Assembly: GCA_016710965.1 (NCBI GenBank)
Contig: JADJTW010000002.1
Span: 124,001-188,000 of the forward strand
DNA from: Flavobacteriales bacterium
Lineage (GTDB): Bacteria; Bacteroidota; Bacteroidia; Flavobacteriales_F; PHOS-HE28
Direction of reading: 5' to 3'
Length of the DNA stretch: 64,000 nt
Below are positions 41,367 through 50,003 of the stretch, one piece after another. The position numbers and the translations under genes are program-made. The notes beneath the pieces were generated by a model. The model did no database searches. It was not told the origin of the DNA and saw only the letters and a program-made list of their open reading frames with translations. Position 1 is the first letter of the stretch, and each line of letters opens with the position of its first letter.

Positions 41367-41948
41367 CTACCGATGACGCATGATGAGCACTTCAGTGGCG
41401 CCCGCACCATAACGCCTCATGTCGGCATCATGGAATTGCACGCCGTCATAGTACTGCAGCATCCGCCTGACTTCTTCGCGCAATACGCCTTCACCCACAC
41501 CGTGGATCACGATCAGCTTCCGCTTGCCGTTGCGGATGGCCGATTCCAACGCGCGCTCGAAATAGCGCAATTGGAACTCGAGCTTCTCGCCGTCGCTCAG
41601 GCGGTCTTCATCCTCCACCAGTTCATGCAGATGCAAGTCCACCTCAGCAACGCTATTGTCCTCTGGCTTCCTGGGGGACTTTCCGGGGCGCACAGCTCCC
41701 TTGTTCCGCTTGCGCTCGTCCATGGCATCGTTGGCTGCGATCATGCCTGCCTGATGATCGCTCACCCTCAGATGCGCCAGTTGCTCCTGCTGCACAGGTA
41801 CCAGCCCGCGAGCGCTGCGCTCCAGTTCAAAGCCGTCATCGGTACGCACGACCACATGGCCGGGCCTGCCGTTCCTCAAGACAATGCCGCCGCCCACCTC
41901 ATCCAGGAAGGCCACACGATCACCGACTTGCAGCTTTACGGCCGACAT
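41367..41948 (-). CDS. DUF2027 / Smr domain protein
   Basis: A 193-residue cytoplasmic protein. The N-terminal part (about 1-60) is the DUF2027 barrel (LQVGDRVAFLDEVGGGIVL, VVVRTDDGFELERSARGLVPV). A charged linker leads to a C-terminal Smr domain (about 100-193) with VDLHLHELVED, KLIVIHGVGEGVLREEVRRMLQYY and GATEVLIMRHR. Smr domains are nucleases acting on nucleic acids; the DLHxH and HGxGEGxLR motifs are intact. The TAAATTTG box ends 4 nt before the ATG, so the mRNA should be leaderless. rnpB follows with only 13 bp between. Confidence 0.88.
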   Translation of the reverse strand: MSAVKLQVGDRVAFLDEVGGGIVLRNGRPGHVVVRTDDGFELERSARGLVPVQQEQLAHLRVSDHQAGMIAANDAMDERKRNKGAVRPGKSPRKPEDNSVAEVDLHLHELVEDEDRLSDGEKLEFQLRYFERALESAIRNGKRKLIVIHGVGEGVLREEVRRMLQYYDGVQFHDADMRRYGAGATEVLIMRHR

Positions 41949-41952
41949 GCCG

Positions 41953-41960
41953 CAAATTTA
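41953..41960 (-). promoter_or_regulatory. -7 box of the DUF2027-Smr gene, leaderless geometry
   Basis: TAAATTTG (exact consensus, minus strand), then CGGC, then the ATG at 41948. Confidence 0.6.
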
Positions 41961-41979
41961 CCGGACCGATCCCAGCCCC

Positions 41980-42744
41980 ATGCCAAGAACCACCCTTCTA
42001 TTCGCACCGATCCTGTTGTGCTGCACGCTGCATGCACAGACCGAAGGCACTTGCCTGGCCACCGGCGGAAAGCCTGCGCTCGATCGCCTCTTCGAGCAGG
42101 AGTTGCACTACCCGGAGGTGGCGAACGAGGCAGGTATCAAGGGCGAAGTCGTGGTCACCGTTCATCTCGACCCACAAGGCAAGGTGCGTGATCTCGCAGT
42201 AGGACGCCCGCTCAGCCCGGAATGCGACGCTGAAGCGCTGCGACTGGTGCGCATGGTGCTGTGGAAACCTGCTACATCGGGTGAAACATGCTCTGGCAAG
42301 GATCACTACCTGGCCATACCCTTCGATCCGGCGCGCTACCGCAAGTGGTTGAAGTCGCGCCATGCGCAGGAAGGCGAGGTCTTCCAGTTGCCTGTGGATT
42401 CGAGCATGGCCGTGCGTTCGGCCAAAGAACTGGACCAGCAGGTATCACCTGCCATTCCGAACGGCATGCAAGGCCTGCCGACGTACATCGGGCGGGAGAT
42501 GCGCTATCCGCCGGAGGCTTTCCGCTACAGCCTGGACGGAACGGTGAAGCTCGAATTCGTCGTAGAGCCAACCGGGAGCTTGAGCAACATGCATGCATTG
42601 CAGGATGTCGGCGGCGGTTGCACCGACGAGGCCATGCGCCTCATGCATCGCATAGCATGGAGGCCGGGCGTGCGCACTGGACAACGGGTACGGAGCATCC
42701 TGCAAGTGAGCATCCGTTTCGACCTGCCCAAGGAGACGCGCTGA
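41980..42744 (+). CDS. Exported protein with two TonB C-terminal domains
   Basis: A 254-residue protein with a signal peptide (MPRTTLLFAPILLCCTLHAQ) and two TonB_C-like domains. The first, about residues 35-115, has YPEVANEAGIKGEVVVTVHLDPQGKVRDLAV; the second, about 160-250, has MRYPPEAFRYSLDGTVKLEFVVEPTGSLSNMHAL and RVRSILQVSIRFDLP. It has no N-terminal membrane anchor or proline-rich spacer, so it is not a classical TonB. Free periplasmic double-TonB_C proteins are frequent in Bacteroidota; their partner is unknown. The start at 41980 fits the signal peptide. Confidence 0.82.
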   Translation: MPRTTLLFAPILLCCTLHAQTEGTCLATGGKPALDRLFEQELHYPEVANEAGIKGEVVVTVHLDPQGKVRDLAVGRPLSPECDAEALRLVRMVLWKPATSGETCSGKDHYLAIPFDPARYRKWLKSRHAQEGEVFQLPVDSSMAVRSAKELDQQVSPAIPNGMQGLPTYIGREMRYPPEAFRYSLDGTVKLEFVVEPTGSLSNMHALQDVGGGCTDEAMRLMHRIAWRPGVRTGQRVRSILQVSIRFDLPKETR

Positions 42745-42780
42745 GCCTGCTGCTATACTTGCCGCTCCCGCCTGTAAAGG

Positions 42781-43356
42781 ATGAGACACATGGAAGAACG
42801 CGGCCCTTGGAAGACCTTGAAAGTGGAGGAGCGCTACGCCACACCGTGGATCAGCGTAAGCCATCACGATGTGATCGATCCGAGCGGAGCGCCCGGCATC
42901 TATGGCGTGGTGCATTTCCGGAACCTCGCCGTGGGCATAGTGCCCCTTGATGAAGCGGGCAACACCTGGATCGTGGGCCAATACCGCTATCCCATCAAGG
43001 AATACAGTTGGGAGATCCCCGAAGGCGGCGGAAAGCGCCATGTGCCAGCTGTCGAGAGCGCGCAGCGCGAGTTGCGCGAGGAGACAGGGATCGAAGCGGC
43101 GAATTGGACCGAGATCCTGAGAATGCACCTGAGCAACTCCGCCAGCGATGAGGAAGCGATCATCTATGTCGCTAGCGGCCTCAGCTTCCACGCGCCGGAG
43201 CCGGACCAGAACGAAGAGCTGGTGATCCGCAAGCTCCCTTTTGCGGAACTCTACGGCATGGTCATGCGGGGCGAAGTGCGGGACAGCCTCACGGTGGCCG
43301 CGGTACTGAAGGTGCAATTGATGCTGACCGACGGCGGGCTTTCCTTTCAGAAGTAG
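42781..43356 (+). CDS. NUDIX hydrolase (ADP-ribose pyrophosphatase-like)
   Basis: A 191-residue enzyme likely to hydrolyse ADP-ribose or related nucleoside diphosphates. The NUDIX box is in PEGGGKRHVPAVESAQREL followed by REETGIE: the catalytic REL-EE core is intact, but the first Glu of the consensus is Val and the Gly-rich loop is longer. N-terminal VEERYATPWISVSHHDV, GIVPLDEAGNTWIVGQYRYP and C-terminal ASDEEAIIYVASGL fit the ADPR pyrophosphatase group. A TATACTTG element lies upstream (42753-42760). It ends overlapping the convergent DUF2279 gene by 10 nt. Confidence 0.88.
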   Translation: MRHMEERGPWKTLKVEERYATPWISVSHHDVIDPSGAPGIYGVVHFRNLAVGIVPLDEAGNTWIVGQYRYPIKEYSWEIPEGGGKRHVPAVESAQRELREETGIEAANWTEILRMHLSNSASDEEAIIYVASGLSFHAPEPDQNEELVIRKLPFAELYGMVMRGEVRDSLTVAAVLKVQLMLTDGGLSFQK

Positions 43357-44288
43357 AGCCAGTGACCGACCACCTTGCCGGTGCTCTGGATCTCCAATGC
43401 GGGCGCTGGCACCTTGATGGTATTCAGGAGGAAGAGCAGGGTGCGCACGGTACGCGATCGCGTGCGGATGCGCGTGAGATCTATATCGGGCGATAGATAG
43501 AACTGCCGGTAAGGTGCAGCACCCGTTATGGCTTGGCTGTCAGCAGGAACGGCCGTGATCAAACCTTCGCCACCATAGCCCACGGCAACATTCAACCAAG
43601 GTGGTAGGCGTTCGGTGCGAACGAGGCTGTTCACATTGCCACTGAGCCATAGCGCCAGCCCGTTGTAGTCCTTCAAGATGCGCTCGGCTGCGCCAACGCC
43701 CAGGAGATCGGGCCGCATGGCTGCATAGTCCGTTAGATGCGAGGAGAACTTCAACCTCATGCGTTGTTCGCCCCAGGCGATGTCCTGTCCGATGAAGAGC
43801 CCCGCACCCATAGTGTTTGCGGCCATGTCCCAGCCTGAGAAGCCCCAACCCGAGGAAGTGCCATCCAGCACTTCCACTCCGGTAAGGAAGAGCAGACCGA
43901 TGGACCCTCCTGCCCAACGGGCTGTCCGGGGCGAGGCACCGCAGTGCTGGAGAACGGCATGGCCCCATTCACCCAGTGTGTACGTGCTGAAAATGTGGCC
44001 GGTCTTGTCAAGAAGGAGCCATTCATGTCCATCGTTGAAGCCATGGAATGCGCTGCGGTCGTACTGGGCGTACCAGGCTTGGTCCAAAGCCACGTATGCT
44101 GCACTGGCACCCACCAAGGCCAATCCGCCAACCGTACGAAGGCAACAGCGGGTTCCGCCCTTCGTCTTTGCACCAATGCCTGATCCTGTCGTGTCTGCTT
44201 GGCCAACGCACCATCCAGGCCCCGAGAGCAGGAGAAAGAAGCAGAAGATGCGAGCGACAGGCCTCCACCGTTCCACGCCTTGCCCCAT
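43347..44288 (-). CDS. DUF2279 family periplasmic/outer-membrane protein
   Basis: A 313-residue exported protein of the YfiM/DUF2279 type, found as a Bacteroidota lipoprotein-like family. The signal region is VARIFCFFLLLSGPGWCVGQ. The family core is WYAQYDRSAFHGFNDGHEWLLLDKTGHIFSTYTLGEWG, then GLLFLTGVEVLDGTSSGWGFSGWDMAANTMGAGLFIGQD and a C-terminal barrel-like region. The ATG at 44288 is chosen over 44387 because a TACATTTG box ends five nucleotides before it. It is divergent from the FG-GAP protein. Function unknown. Confidence 0.83.
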   Translation of the reverse strand: MGQGVERWRPVARIFCFFLLLSGPGWCVGQADTTGSGIGAKTKGGTRCCLRTVGGLALVGASAAYVALDQAWYAQYDRSAFHGFNDGHEWLLLDKTGHIFSTYTLGEWGHAVLQHCGASPRTARWAGGSIGLLFLTGVEVLDGTSSGWGFSGWDMAANTMGAGLFIGQDIAWGEQRMRLKFSSHLTDYAAMRPDLLGVGAAERILKDYNGLALWLSGNVNSLVRTERLPPWLNVAVGYGGEGLITAVPADSQAITGAAPYRQFYLSPDIDLTRIRTRSRTVRTLLFLLNTIKVPAPALEIQSTGKVVGHWLYF

Positions 44289-44293
44289 GCGGC

Positions 44294-44301
44294 CAAATGT
44301 A
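44294..44301 (-). promoter_or_regulatory. -7 box of the DUF2279 gene, leaderless geometry
   Basis: TACATTTG (exact consensus, minus strand), then GCCGC, then the ATG at 44288. Confidence 0.6.
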
Positions 44302-44324
44302 CTGGCCTCATGTTCGAAGATGGG

Positions 44325-44356
44325 TTGCGCTTGGGTCCTGAAGTATGGTAGTTTTG
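44325..44356 (+). promoter_or_regulatory. Promoter of the FG-GAP protein gene (-33 TTG, -7 TAGTTTTG)
   Basis: TTG at 44325-44327, a 21-nt spacer, then TAGTTTTG at 44349-44356. The start codon is 33 nt downstream. Confidence 0.6.
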
Positions 44357-44388
44357 CCTGTCTTTCAAGGAATTCGCTCCTCCGCACC

Positions 44389-47300
44389 GTGCGTTACTGC
44401 ATTCATCTGCTCCTGTTCACCGCCCTGATGCTCGGTCATGCCGCATCGGCCGCAGCCAGTGGCGATAGCCTGGCAACACCGGGCATGGAGCTTTGGATGA
44501 ACGATCTGGAGATGGATATCCATGCTTCGGCGCGCGCCGGGCACTTCCTCGCCGTGAACCAGGCGGAAGGATACTCGGCCTCGATCACTCCTGCCGGTTT
44601 CGAATTCCGCGATGTCGCCGACGCGGCCTCTTGGAGCATGCGCTTCAACGTTATCGGTCTTGGTCGCGCCGGAATGATCACAGCGCCATGGTCGTCAGCC
44701 ACTGTTTCACATGCTCCGCGCGACTTGCGATTCCACGGCGGCGCGCTGACGGTGCAATACCTGCATGGAGCAGAAGGCATGCGCCAGAACTTCCTCGTGG
44801 GCCAGCGACCCGCTGGTGAGGGGCTCCTGGAGCTCAAACTTGCCTTGGAGGGGGAAATGAACGTGCGTATCGGAGGCACCAGCGCGAGCTTCATGGACGC
44901 GCAAGGCTTGGAGCGATTCTCCTATTCCGGGCTTCGCGCATGGGACGATTGCGGCCAGCCCCTCATGGCGCGTATGACCGAGGACCCGAACTGCCAGGGC
45001 AACCTGCTCATCGAAGTGGACGACCGTTGCGCCTCATACCCCATCGTGATCGATCCGGTGGCCGCTACTGCCAGCACCACCTTGCTCGGCCCTATCATTT
45101 CGAGCCAGTTCGGCCGTGCCGTTAGTACCGCTGGCGACCTCAATGGCGACGGCTACAGCGATGTGGTCGTTGGCGCACCTAGCGGCGCCATGGGCCAGAA
45201 CAACGAAGGCATCGTGTACGTGTACTATGGCAGCTCTGCGGGACTTTCCACCGTGCCAGGGATCGTACTCCAGTCCGATCAGGTCTCGGCCAACTTCGGC
45301 TATTCGGTGAGCACCGCCGGCGATGTGAACGGCGACGGATATAGTGATCTGCTTGTTGGCGCGCAGACCTGGGAGGACAACGTAGCCGAAGCTCAGGAAG
45401 GCGCCGTATTCGTGTATCACGGTTCGGCCGCAGGGATCACTTCCACGCCGGCCATCATCCTCCAATCGAATGTCACGCTCACGTATATGGGATTCAGCGT
45501 AGCCTGCGCTGGCGACATCAACAACGATGGCTACAGCGATATCATCGCTGGCGCTCCGTATGCCAATTTCCCCAGCTCGCTCGAAGGCGCTGCGTATGTC
45601 TTTCTGGGCAGTGCGACTGGCCTCACGAACGTGCCCCACAAACGTCTGGAACGCAATCAGGGCGGAGCTCAATTCGGTGTATCGGTCACCGGTGCTGGCG
45701 ATGTGAACGGCGATGGCTACAGCGATATCGCGGTAGGAGCGTTCGGATATGATGTGGTCAGTTCCGACCAAGGCATCGTATGCATTTATCATGGCAGCGC
45801 CACCGGACTGGCAGCGGGCGCGAATCCTGCTCCCAACCTCACCATCAACAGCATCGGATACAGCAGCAACACGGGTTGGTGCGTGTCGCGCGCTGGTGAT
45901 GTGAACGGCGACGGCTACAGCGACCTCGCCGTAGGCGACTGGCGCGGACAGGTAGCCGGTGGCCCGGTGGAGGAAGGCAGCGTTCTGGTGTACCATGGAT
46001 CGGCCACAGGCCTTGCAAGCATTCCCTCCACCATCCTGGAAAGCAATCAGGCGAACGCCCTTTACGGCCGAAGTGTTTCAACGGCCGGCGATGTGAACGG
46101 CGACGGTTATGCGGACCTCATCGTTGGAGCAGTGACGGCCTCTTACGGCCAAGCTGGGGAGGGCGCGGCATTCCTCTACCTGGGCTCTCCGGCAGGGATC
46201 GCCACCACCTATCTCTACCGCTATGAGATGAACCTTGCTGGCGGCAACATGGGCGAGAGCGTGCAGACCTGTGGCGATGTGAACGGCGACGGATACAGTG
46301 ATGTGATCGTGGGCCTGAAGCTCAGCGACCGCGCGGTGGTGTACCATGGCGGGCCGTACAACGTGGCCGTTACGCCCACCGCCACTCGATACAGCGGGCT
46401 CAACGGTGGCCGCATGGGCAGTAGCGTAGCCAATGCTGGCGATGTGAACGGGGATGGTTACGCCGATGCGGTGATCGGATCGCCCGATGCCAGCAACGGA
46501 CAGGCGGGAGAAGGGATCGTGCATGTGCATTACGGCTCCACGACCGGCCTTGCTGCCTTGCCCAGCGTAACGCTGGAAGCGAACGTGGCCGGTGCGCAAT
46601 TCGGCTACTCGGTATCGAGCGCAGGCGATGTGAACGGCGATGGATACGCCGATGTGATCGTTGGAGCACCGCTCGCCAATGGAACAGGGCGCGCATACAT
46701 CTATATGGGATCGGCGGGAGGCCTTGCTGCTGCACCGGCCATCACCATCAACGGCACCGCAGCTTCGGAACTCGGTTATTCGGTTTGCACCGCTGGCGAT
46801 GTGAACTCGGATGGCTTCGCCGATGTGGTCATTGGCGCACCGGGGATCGCGACGGCGTATGTGCATTGGGGCGGTCTAGGCGGCACGTGGGCTGCGCCGC
46901 AGCACGTATTCACCGGTACAGCAGGCACCAGATTCGGTGCTGCCGTGAGCACCGCCGGTGATGTGAACGGCAGCGGTTACAGTTCCGTCATCATCGGCGC
47001 GCCCAACTATGCCAACGGCCAGGCTAACGAAGGCGCAGCTTACATCTACCACGGCGGCCCTGGCGGACTGAATTGGGTGTACAGCACGCTGCTCGAGCCC
47101 AACCTGGCGAACAGTCTGTTCGGCACCAGCGTGGCCGGTGTGGGCGATGTGAAAGGCAACGGGTTCTACGATGTTTCCGTGGGCGCACCCGGTTGGGCCA
47201 GTGGCCAGGCCGGCGAGGGCGCCACCTTCGTGTATTACGGCACTGCCGCAGGAATAACTGCAGTAGGTATGCAGACCATCCAGCCCAACATCGCGAACGT

Positions 47301-48564
47301 TCAGTTGGGCTACGACGTGAACGAGGCAGGCGACGTGAACGGTGATGGCTATGCGGACATCGTGATCGGTGTGCCCTTGCTCACCAACGGCCAGGCGACG
47401 GAAGGCCGTGTCTGGGTCGTGGAGGGCGGACCCACAGGCATCGGCGCGAACACGCAAGTGGAGAGCAATGTGGCAGGAGCGAACATGGGATGGAGCGTGG
47501 CCGGTGGCGGGGATGTGAATGGCGATGGCTACTCGGACATCATCGCTGGCCTTCCATCTGCGTCACCCACCTTCGCGAATGAGGGTGGCTGGTTCCTGTA
47601 CCAGGGCAATCAGGCACGCGCGCTCGATCGCCGCACCCGGCAATACCAGGCCAACCTCGTGAGCCCATTGAGCACCAACAGCCTCGATTACGCCAACCTC
47701 GCCTTCTTCGGCTTAGGGCACCGTACCCGCGGGCATATCCAACGCAACCGCGCCAAGCTCCGTTGGGAAGTGGTCTTCGAAGGCCAACCATTCTCAGGCG
47801 CGCCCATCACCAACAGCGTGGGCATGACCGCAGCGGGCGCCGCGTGGACGGACTACGGCGTTGCAGGCCTGGAGATCAAAGAGCTGATCACCAAAGCCCC
47901 GTCGCACTTGCGCTACAAGTGGCGCCTCCGTGTGGAGTATCCGCTGAACAAAATGATCGATGGTCAGCGCTTCAGCCGATGGTTCTATGGCTACGCCTCG
48001 GGCCTGGGCGACATCGGCATCCTGCCCGTTGAGCTCATCCGCTTCACCGGCAAGGCGCTCACCGAAGGAAATGACCTGGAGTGGACCACTGGCAGCGAAT
48101 GGGAAAGCGCTGGCTTCATCGTGGAGCGCTCTGTTGATGGTGAGCACTTCGCAGCCATCGGCGAATTGGCCGCAGCGGGCGAAAGCTCCAGCGCCACGGA
48201 CTACACCTTCCTCGACCGCAACGCACCGACAGGCCTCTCCTACTATCGCCTGCGCCTGATCGACGTGAGCGGCAGCGAGGACCAGAGTGAGGTGATCAGC
48301 GTGATGCGCGCTGGTGGCGATCTGGCCTTGTATCCGAATCCCGCTACCGAGACGATCTCGTGGAAGATCATCGACGGTGCATCACGAATGATCATCCGGG
48401 ATGCGATGTCGCAAACGGTGATCGAACGATCGATCATGGGTGCGACCTCAGCAGACGTCAGCGTTCTGCCCGCGGGCCACTACACGTTGGAACTCCTCGA
48501 TGCCGATGGTTTCCCGCTCACGCGCGGCCGCTTCATCAAGGCTCAGGCTCCGATCGTACGCTGA
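44389..48564 (+). CDS. Large FG-GAP repeat surface protein with T9SS C-terminal domain (GTG start)
   Basis: A 1391-residue exported protein. Order: signal peptide (LLLFTALMLGHAASAAA); a roughly 200-residue N-terminal domain ending YPIVIDP; 14 FG-GAP repeats of about 65 residues, each with the integrin-type calcium loop GDVNGDGYSD (two, GDVNGSGYSS and GDVKGNGFYD, are degenerate); a linker domain; PVELIRFTGKALTEGNDLEW; and a type A T9SS tail from YPNPATETISWKI to the end. The repeats should fold into one or two seven-bladed propellers, suggesting adhesion or matrix binding. GTG at 44389 is the first start that gives a signal peptide; the longer upstream frame is antisense of DUF2279. It ends overlapping the convergent phosphomutase by 22 nt. 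Confidence 0.88.
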   Translation: MRYCIHLLLFTALMLGHAASAAASGDSLATPGMELWMNDLEMDIHASARAGHFLAVNQAEGYSASITPAGFEFRDVADAASWSMRFNVIGLGRAGMITAPWSSATVSHAPRDLRFHGGALTVQYLHGAEGMRQNFLVGQRPAGEGLLELKLALEGEMNVRIGGTSASFMDAQGLERFSYSGLRAWDDCGQPLMARMTEDPNCQGNLLIEVDDRCASYPIVIDPVAATASTTLLGPIISSQFGRAVSTAGDLNGDGYSDVVVGAPSGAMGQNNEGIVYVYYGSSAGLSTVPGIVLQSDQVSANFGYSVSTAGDVNGDGYSDLLVGAQTWEDNVAEAQEGAVFVYHGSAAGITSTPAIILQSNVTLTYMGFSVACAGDINNDGYSDIIAGAPYANFPSSLEGAAYVFLGSATGLTNVPHKRLERNQGGAQFGVSVTGAGDVNGDGYSDIAVGAFGYDVVSSDQGIVCIYHGSATGLAAGANPAPNLTINSIGYSSNTGWCVSRAGDVNGDGYSDLAVGDWRGQVAGGPVEEGSVLVYHGSATGLASIPSTILESNQANALYGRSVSTAGDVNGDGYADLIVGAVTASYGQAGEGAAFLYLGSPAGIATTYLYRYEMNLAGGNMGESVQTCGDVNGDGYSDVIVGLKLSDRAVVYHGGPYNVAVTPTATRYSGLNGGRMGSSVANAGDVNGDGYADAVIGSPDASNGQAGEGIVHVHYGSTTGLAALPSVTLEANVAGAQFGYSVSSAGDVNGDGYADVIVGAPLANGTGRAYIYMGSAGGLAAAPAITINGTAASELGYSVCTAGDVNSDGFADVVIGAPGIATAYVHWGGLGGTWAAPQHVFTGTAGTRFGAAVSTAGDVNGSGYSSVIIGAPNYANGQANEGAAYIYHGGPGGLNWVYSTLLEPNLANSLFGTSVAGVGDVKGNGFYDVSVGAPGWASGQAGEGATFVYYGTAAGITAVGMQTIQPNIANVQLGYDVNEAGDVNGDGYADIVIGVPLLTNGQATEGRVWVVEGGPTGIGANTQVESNVAGANMGWSVAGGGDVNGDGYSDIIAGLPSASPTFANEGGWFLYQGNQARALDRRTRQYQANLVSPLSTNSLDYANLAFFGLGHRTRGHIQRNRAKLRWEVVFEGQPFSGAPITNSVGMTAAGAAWTDYGVAGLEIKELITKAPSHLRYKWRLRVEYPLNKMIDGQRFSRWFYGYASGLGDIGILPVELIRFTGKALTEGNDLEWTTGSEWESAGFIVERSVDGEHFAAIGELAAAGESSSATDYTFLDRNAPTGLSYYRLRLIDVSGSEDQSEVISVMRAGGDLALYPNPATETISWKIIDGASRMIIRDAMSQTVIERSIMGATSADVSVLPAGHYTLELLDADGFPLTRGRFIKAQAPIVR

Positions 48565-49949
48565 CAGGCCGCAAGGATGGCCCGGGCGCCTTCCATCGTT
48601 CCCGATTCCGCATAGCAACGCAGCACCGGCTCGGTACCACTCGCGCGGATCATCAGCCATTGTTCGCCATCGAAATGGTACTTGTAGCCATCGATGGTTT
48701 CCACGCTGCGCACCGCGAGATCGCCGAAAGCGGTGTACCTGTTCTCCTTGCATGCCGTCAGCACATCCTGCTTCAAAGCTTCGCTGATGTGCAGGTCGTT
48801 GCGCTCGTATGCGAAGGCGCCCACGATGGCGTATACCTCGGCGATCAGCTCATCCAGGGTCTTGCCGCTCATGGCCATGAATTCCCAGATGGTGAGCCCC
48901 ATCCAGATGCCATCGCGCTCGGGGATGTGGCCCTTGATGGCGATGCCGCCGCTCTCCTCGCCGCCCAGCAGCACGTCCTCCGTGATCATGATCCCGCAGA
49001 TCCACTTGAAGCCGATCTTGGTCACTTGGTACTCCAGCCCGTAGTGCTCGCATAGCTTCTTCACCTTGGGCGTAGTGCTCACGGCCACCACCACCTTGCC
49101 GGTGAATTTCTTGTACTTCACCAGGTAGTGGATGAGCAGCAGGATGATGTGGTGCGAATCGATGAACTCTCCGCGCCCATTGTACAGGCCGATGCGGTCC
49201 GCATCACCGTCCGTGGCCAATCCGCAATCGATGCCCCCCTTCTTGATCAGCTCGCTGAATTCCGTGAGGTTCTTGTGGATGGGTTCGGGAGCCTGGCCTT
49301 GGAAGGAGGGGTCGTAGTTGCAATGAAGCAGCGTGGCCTGTGGCAGCAGTCGGCGCACCACGTTCTGCCCCGCACCGTACATGGCATCGTAGCCCCAGCG
49401 CATGCCGCATGTGCGGATGGCCTTCATGTCGAAGCTCTTCTCCACATGCTCCACGTACATATCCTCCAGGTCGATCGTGCATAACAGGCCGTCCTTGCGT
49501 GCCTTGCCCAGATCGATGGTTGAGAGGTCCAGATCATGCGCATCGGGGATCATGTCCTCCACCTCCTGCACCTCCTCCGGCACCAGCGGGCCGCCATGTA
49601 TGCCTTTCAGCTTGTAGCCGTTGTAGCTGGGCGGATTGTGGCTGGCGGTGAGGATCACGCCCATGTCGGCCTTCACGCGCTGCGCGCCCAGCGATACCAT
49701 CGGGGTGCTCACGAAGCCCTTCGCCAGATGCACTTCGATGCCGCGGCTCACGAATACACGCGCACAAGTGTCCGCGAAGAGCTCGCCCGCGAAGCGGCAA
49801 TCGTGCCCCAGCACGATGCGCTTGTTGCCAGGATGCTTCTTCAGTACCCAGTCGGCGACGGCAACGCTCACGCGTGCGACATTCTCCACCGTGAAATCCT
49901 CGGCGATGATCGCGCGCCATCCGTCGGTGCCGAACTTGATCTTGGTCAT
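48543..49949 (-). CDS. Phosphoglucomutase/phosphomannomutase family protein
   Basis: A 468-residue alpha-D-phosphohexomutase. N-terminal KIKFGTDGWRAIIAEDFTVENV, the catalytic Ser in GVILTASHNPPSYNGYKLKG (about residue 100), the metal-binding loop GLATDGDADRIGLYN (about 240), the sugar loop GGEESGGIAIKGHIPERDG and the phosphate-binding RASGTEPVLRCYAES near the C-terminus are all present. Glucose-1-phosphate or mannose-1-phosphate is the likely substrate; the length also fits bifunctional forms. A TATTTTCG -7 box lies 40 nt upstream. Confidence 0.93.
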   Translation of the reverse strand: MTKIKFGTDGWRAIIAEDFTVENVARVSVAVADWVLKKHPGNKRIVLGHDCRFAGELFADTCARVFVSRGIEVHLAKGFVSTPMVSLGAQRVKADMGVILTASHNPPSYNGYKLKGIHGGPLVPEEVQEVEDMIPDAHDLDLSTIDLGKARKDGLLCTIDLEDMYVEHVEKSFDMKAIRTCGMRWGYDAMYGAGQNVVRRLLPQATLLHCNYDPSFQGQAPEPIHKNLTEFSELIKKGGIDCGLATDGDADRIGLYNGRGEFIDSHHIILLLIHYLVKYKKFTGKVVVAVSTTPKVKKLCEHYGLEYQVTKIGFKWICGIMITEDVLLGGEESGGIAIKGHIPERDGIWMGLTIWEFMAMSGKTLDELIAEVYAIVGAFAYERNDLHISEALKQDVLTACKENRYTAFGDLAVRSVETIDGYKYHFDGEQWLMIRASGTEPVLRCYAESGTMEGARAILAACQRTIGA

Positions 49950-49989
49950 GATTGCAGGTTGAGGTCGAAAGGGGAATTGAAAGAGGCGG

Positions 49990-49997
49990 CGAAAATA
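49990..49997 (-). promoter_or_regulatory. -7 box of the phosphohexomutase gene
   Basis: TATTTTCG on the minus strand, matching TAnnTT[T/C]G, 40 nt before the ATG. Confidence 0.4.
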
Positions 49998-50003
49998 GCC
50001 CGC

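Noticed and set aside
43759..44388. N-terminal extension of the FG-GAP protein
   Set aside because: Antisense of DUF2279; the signal peptide and promoter place the start at 44389.
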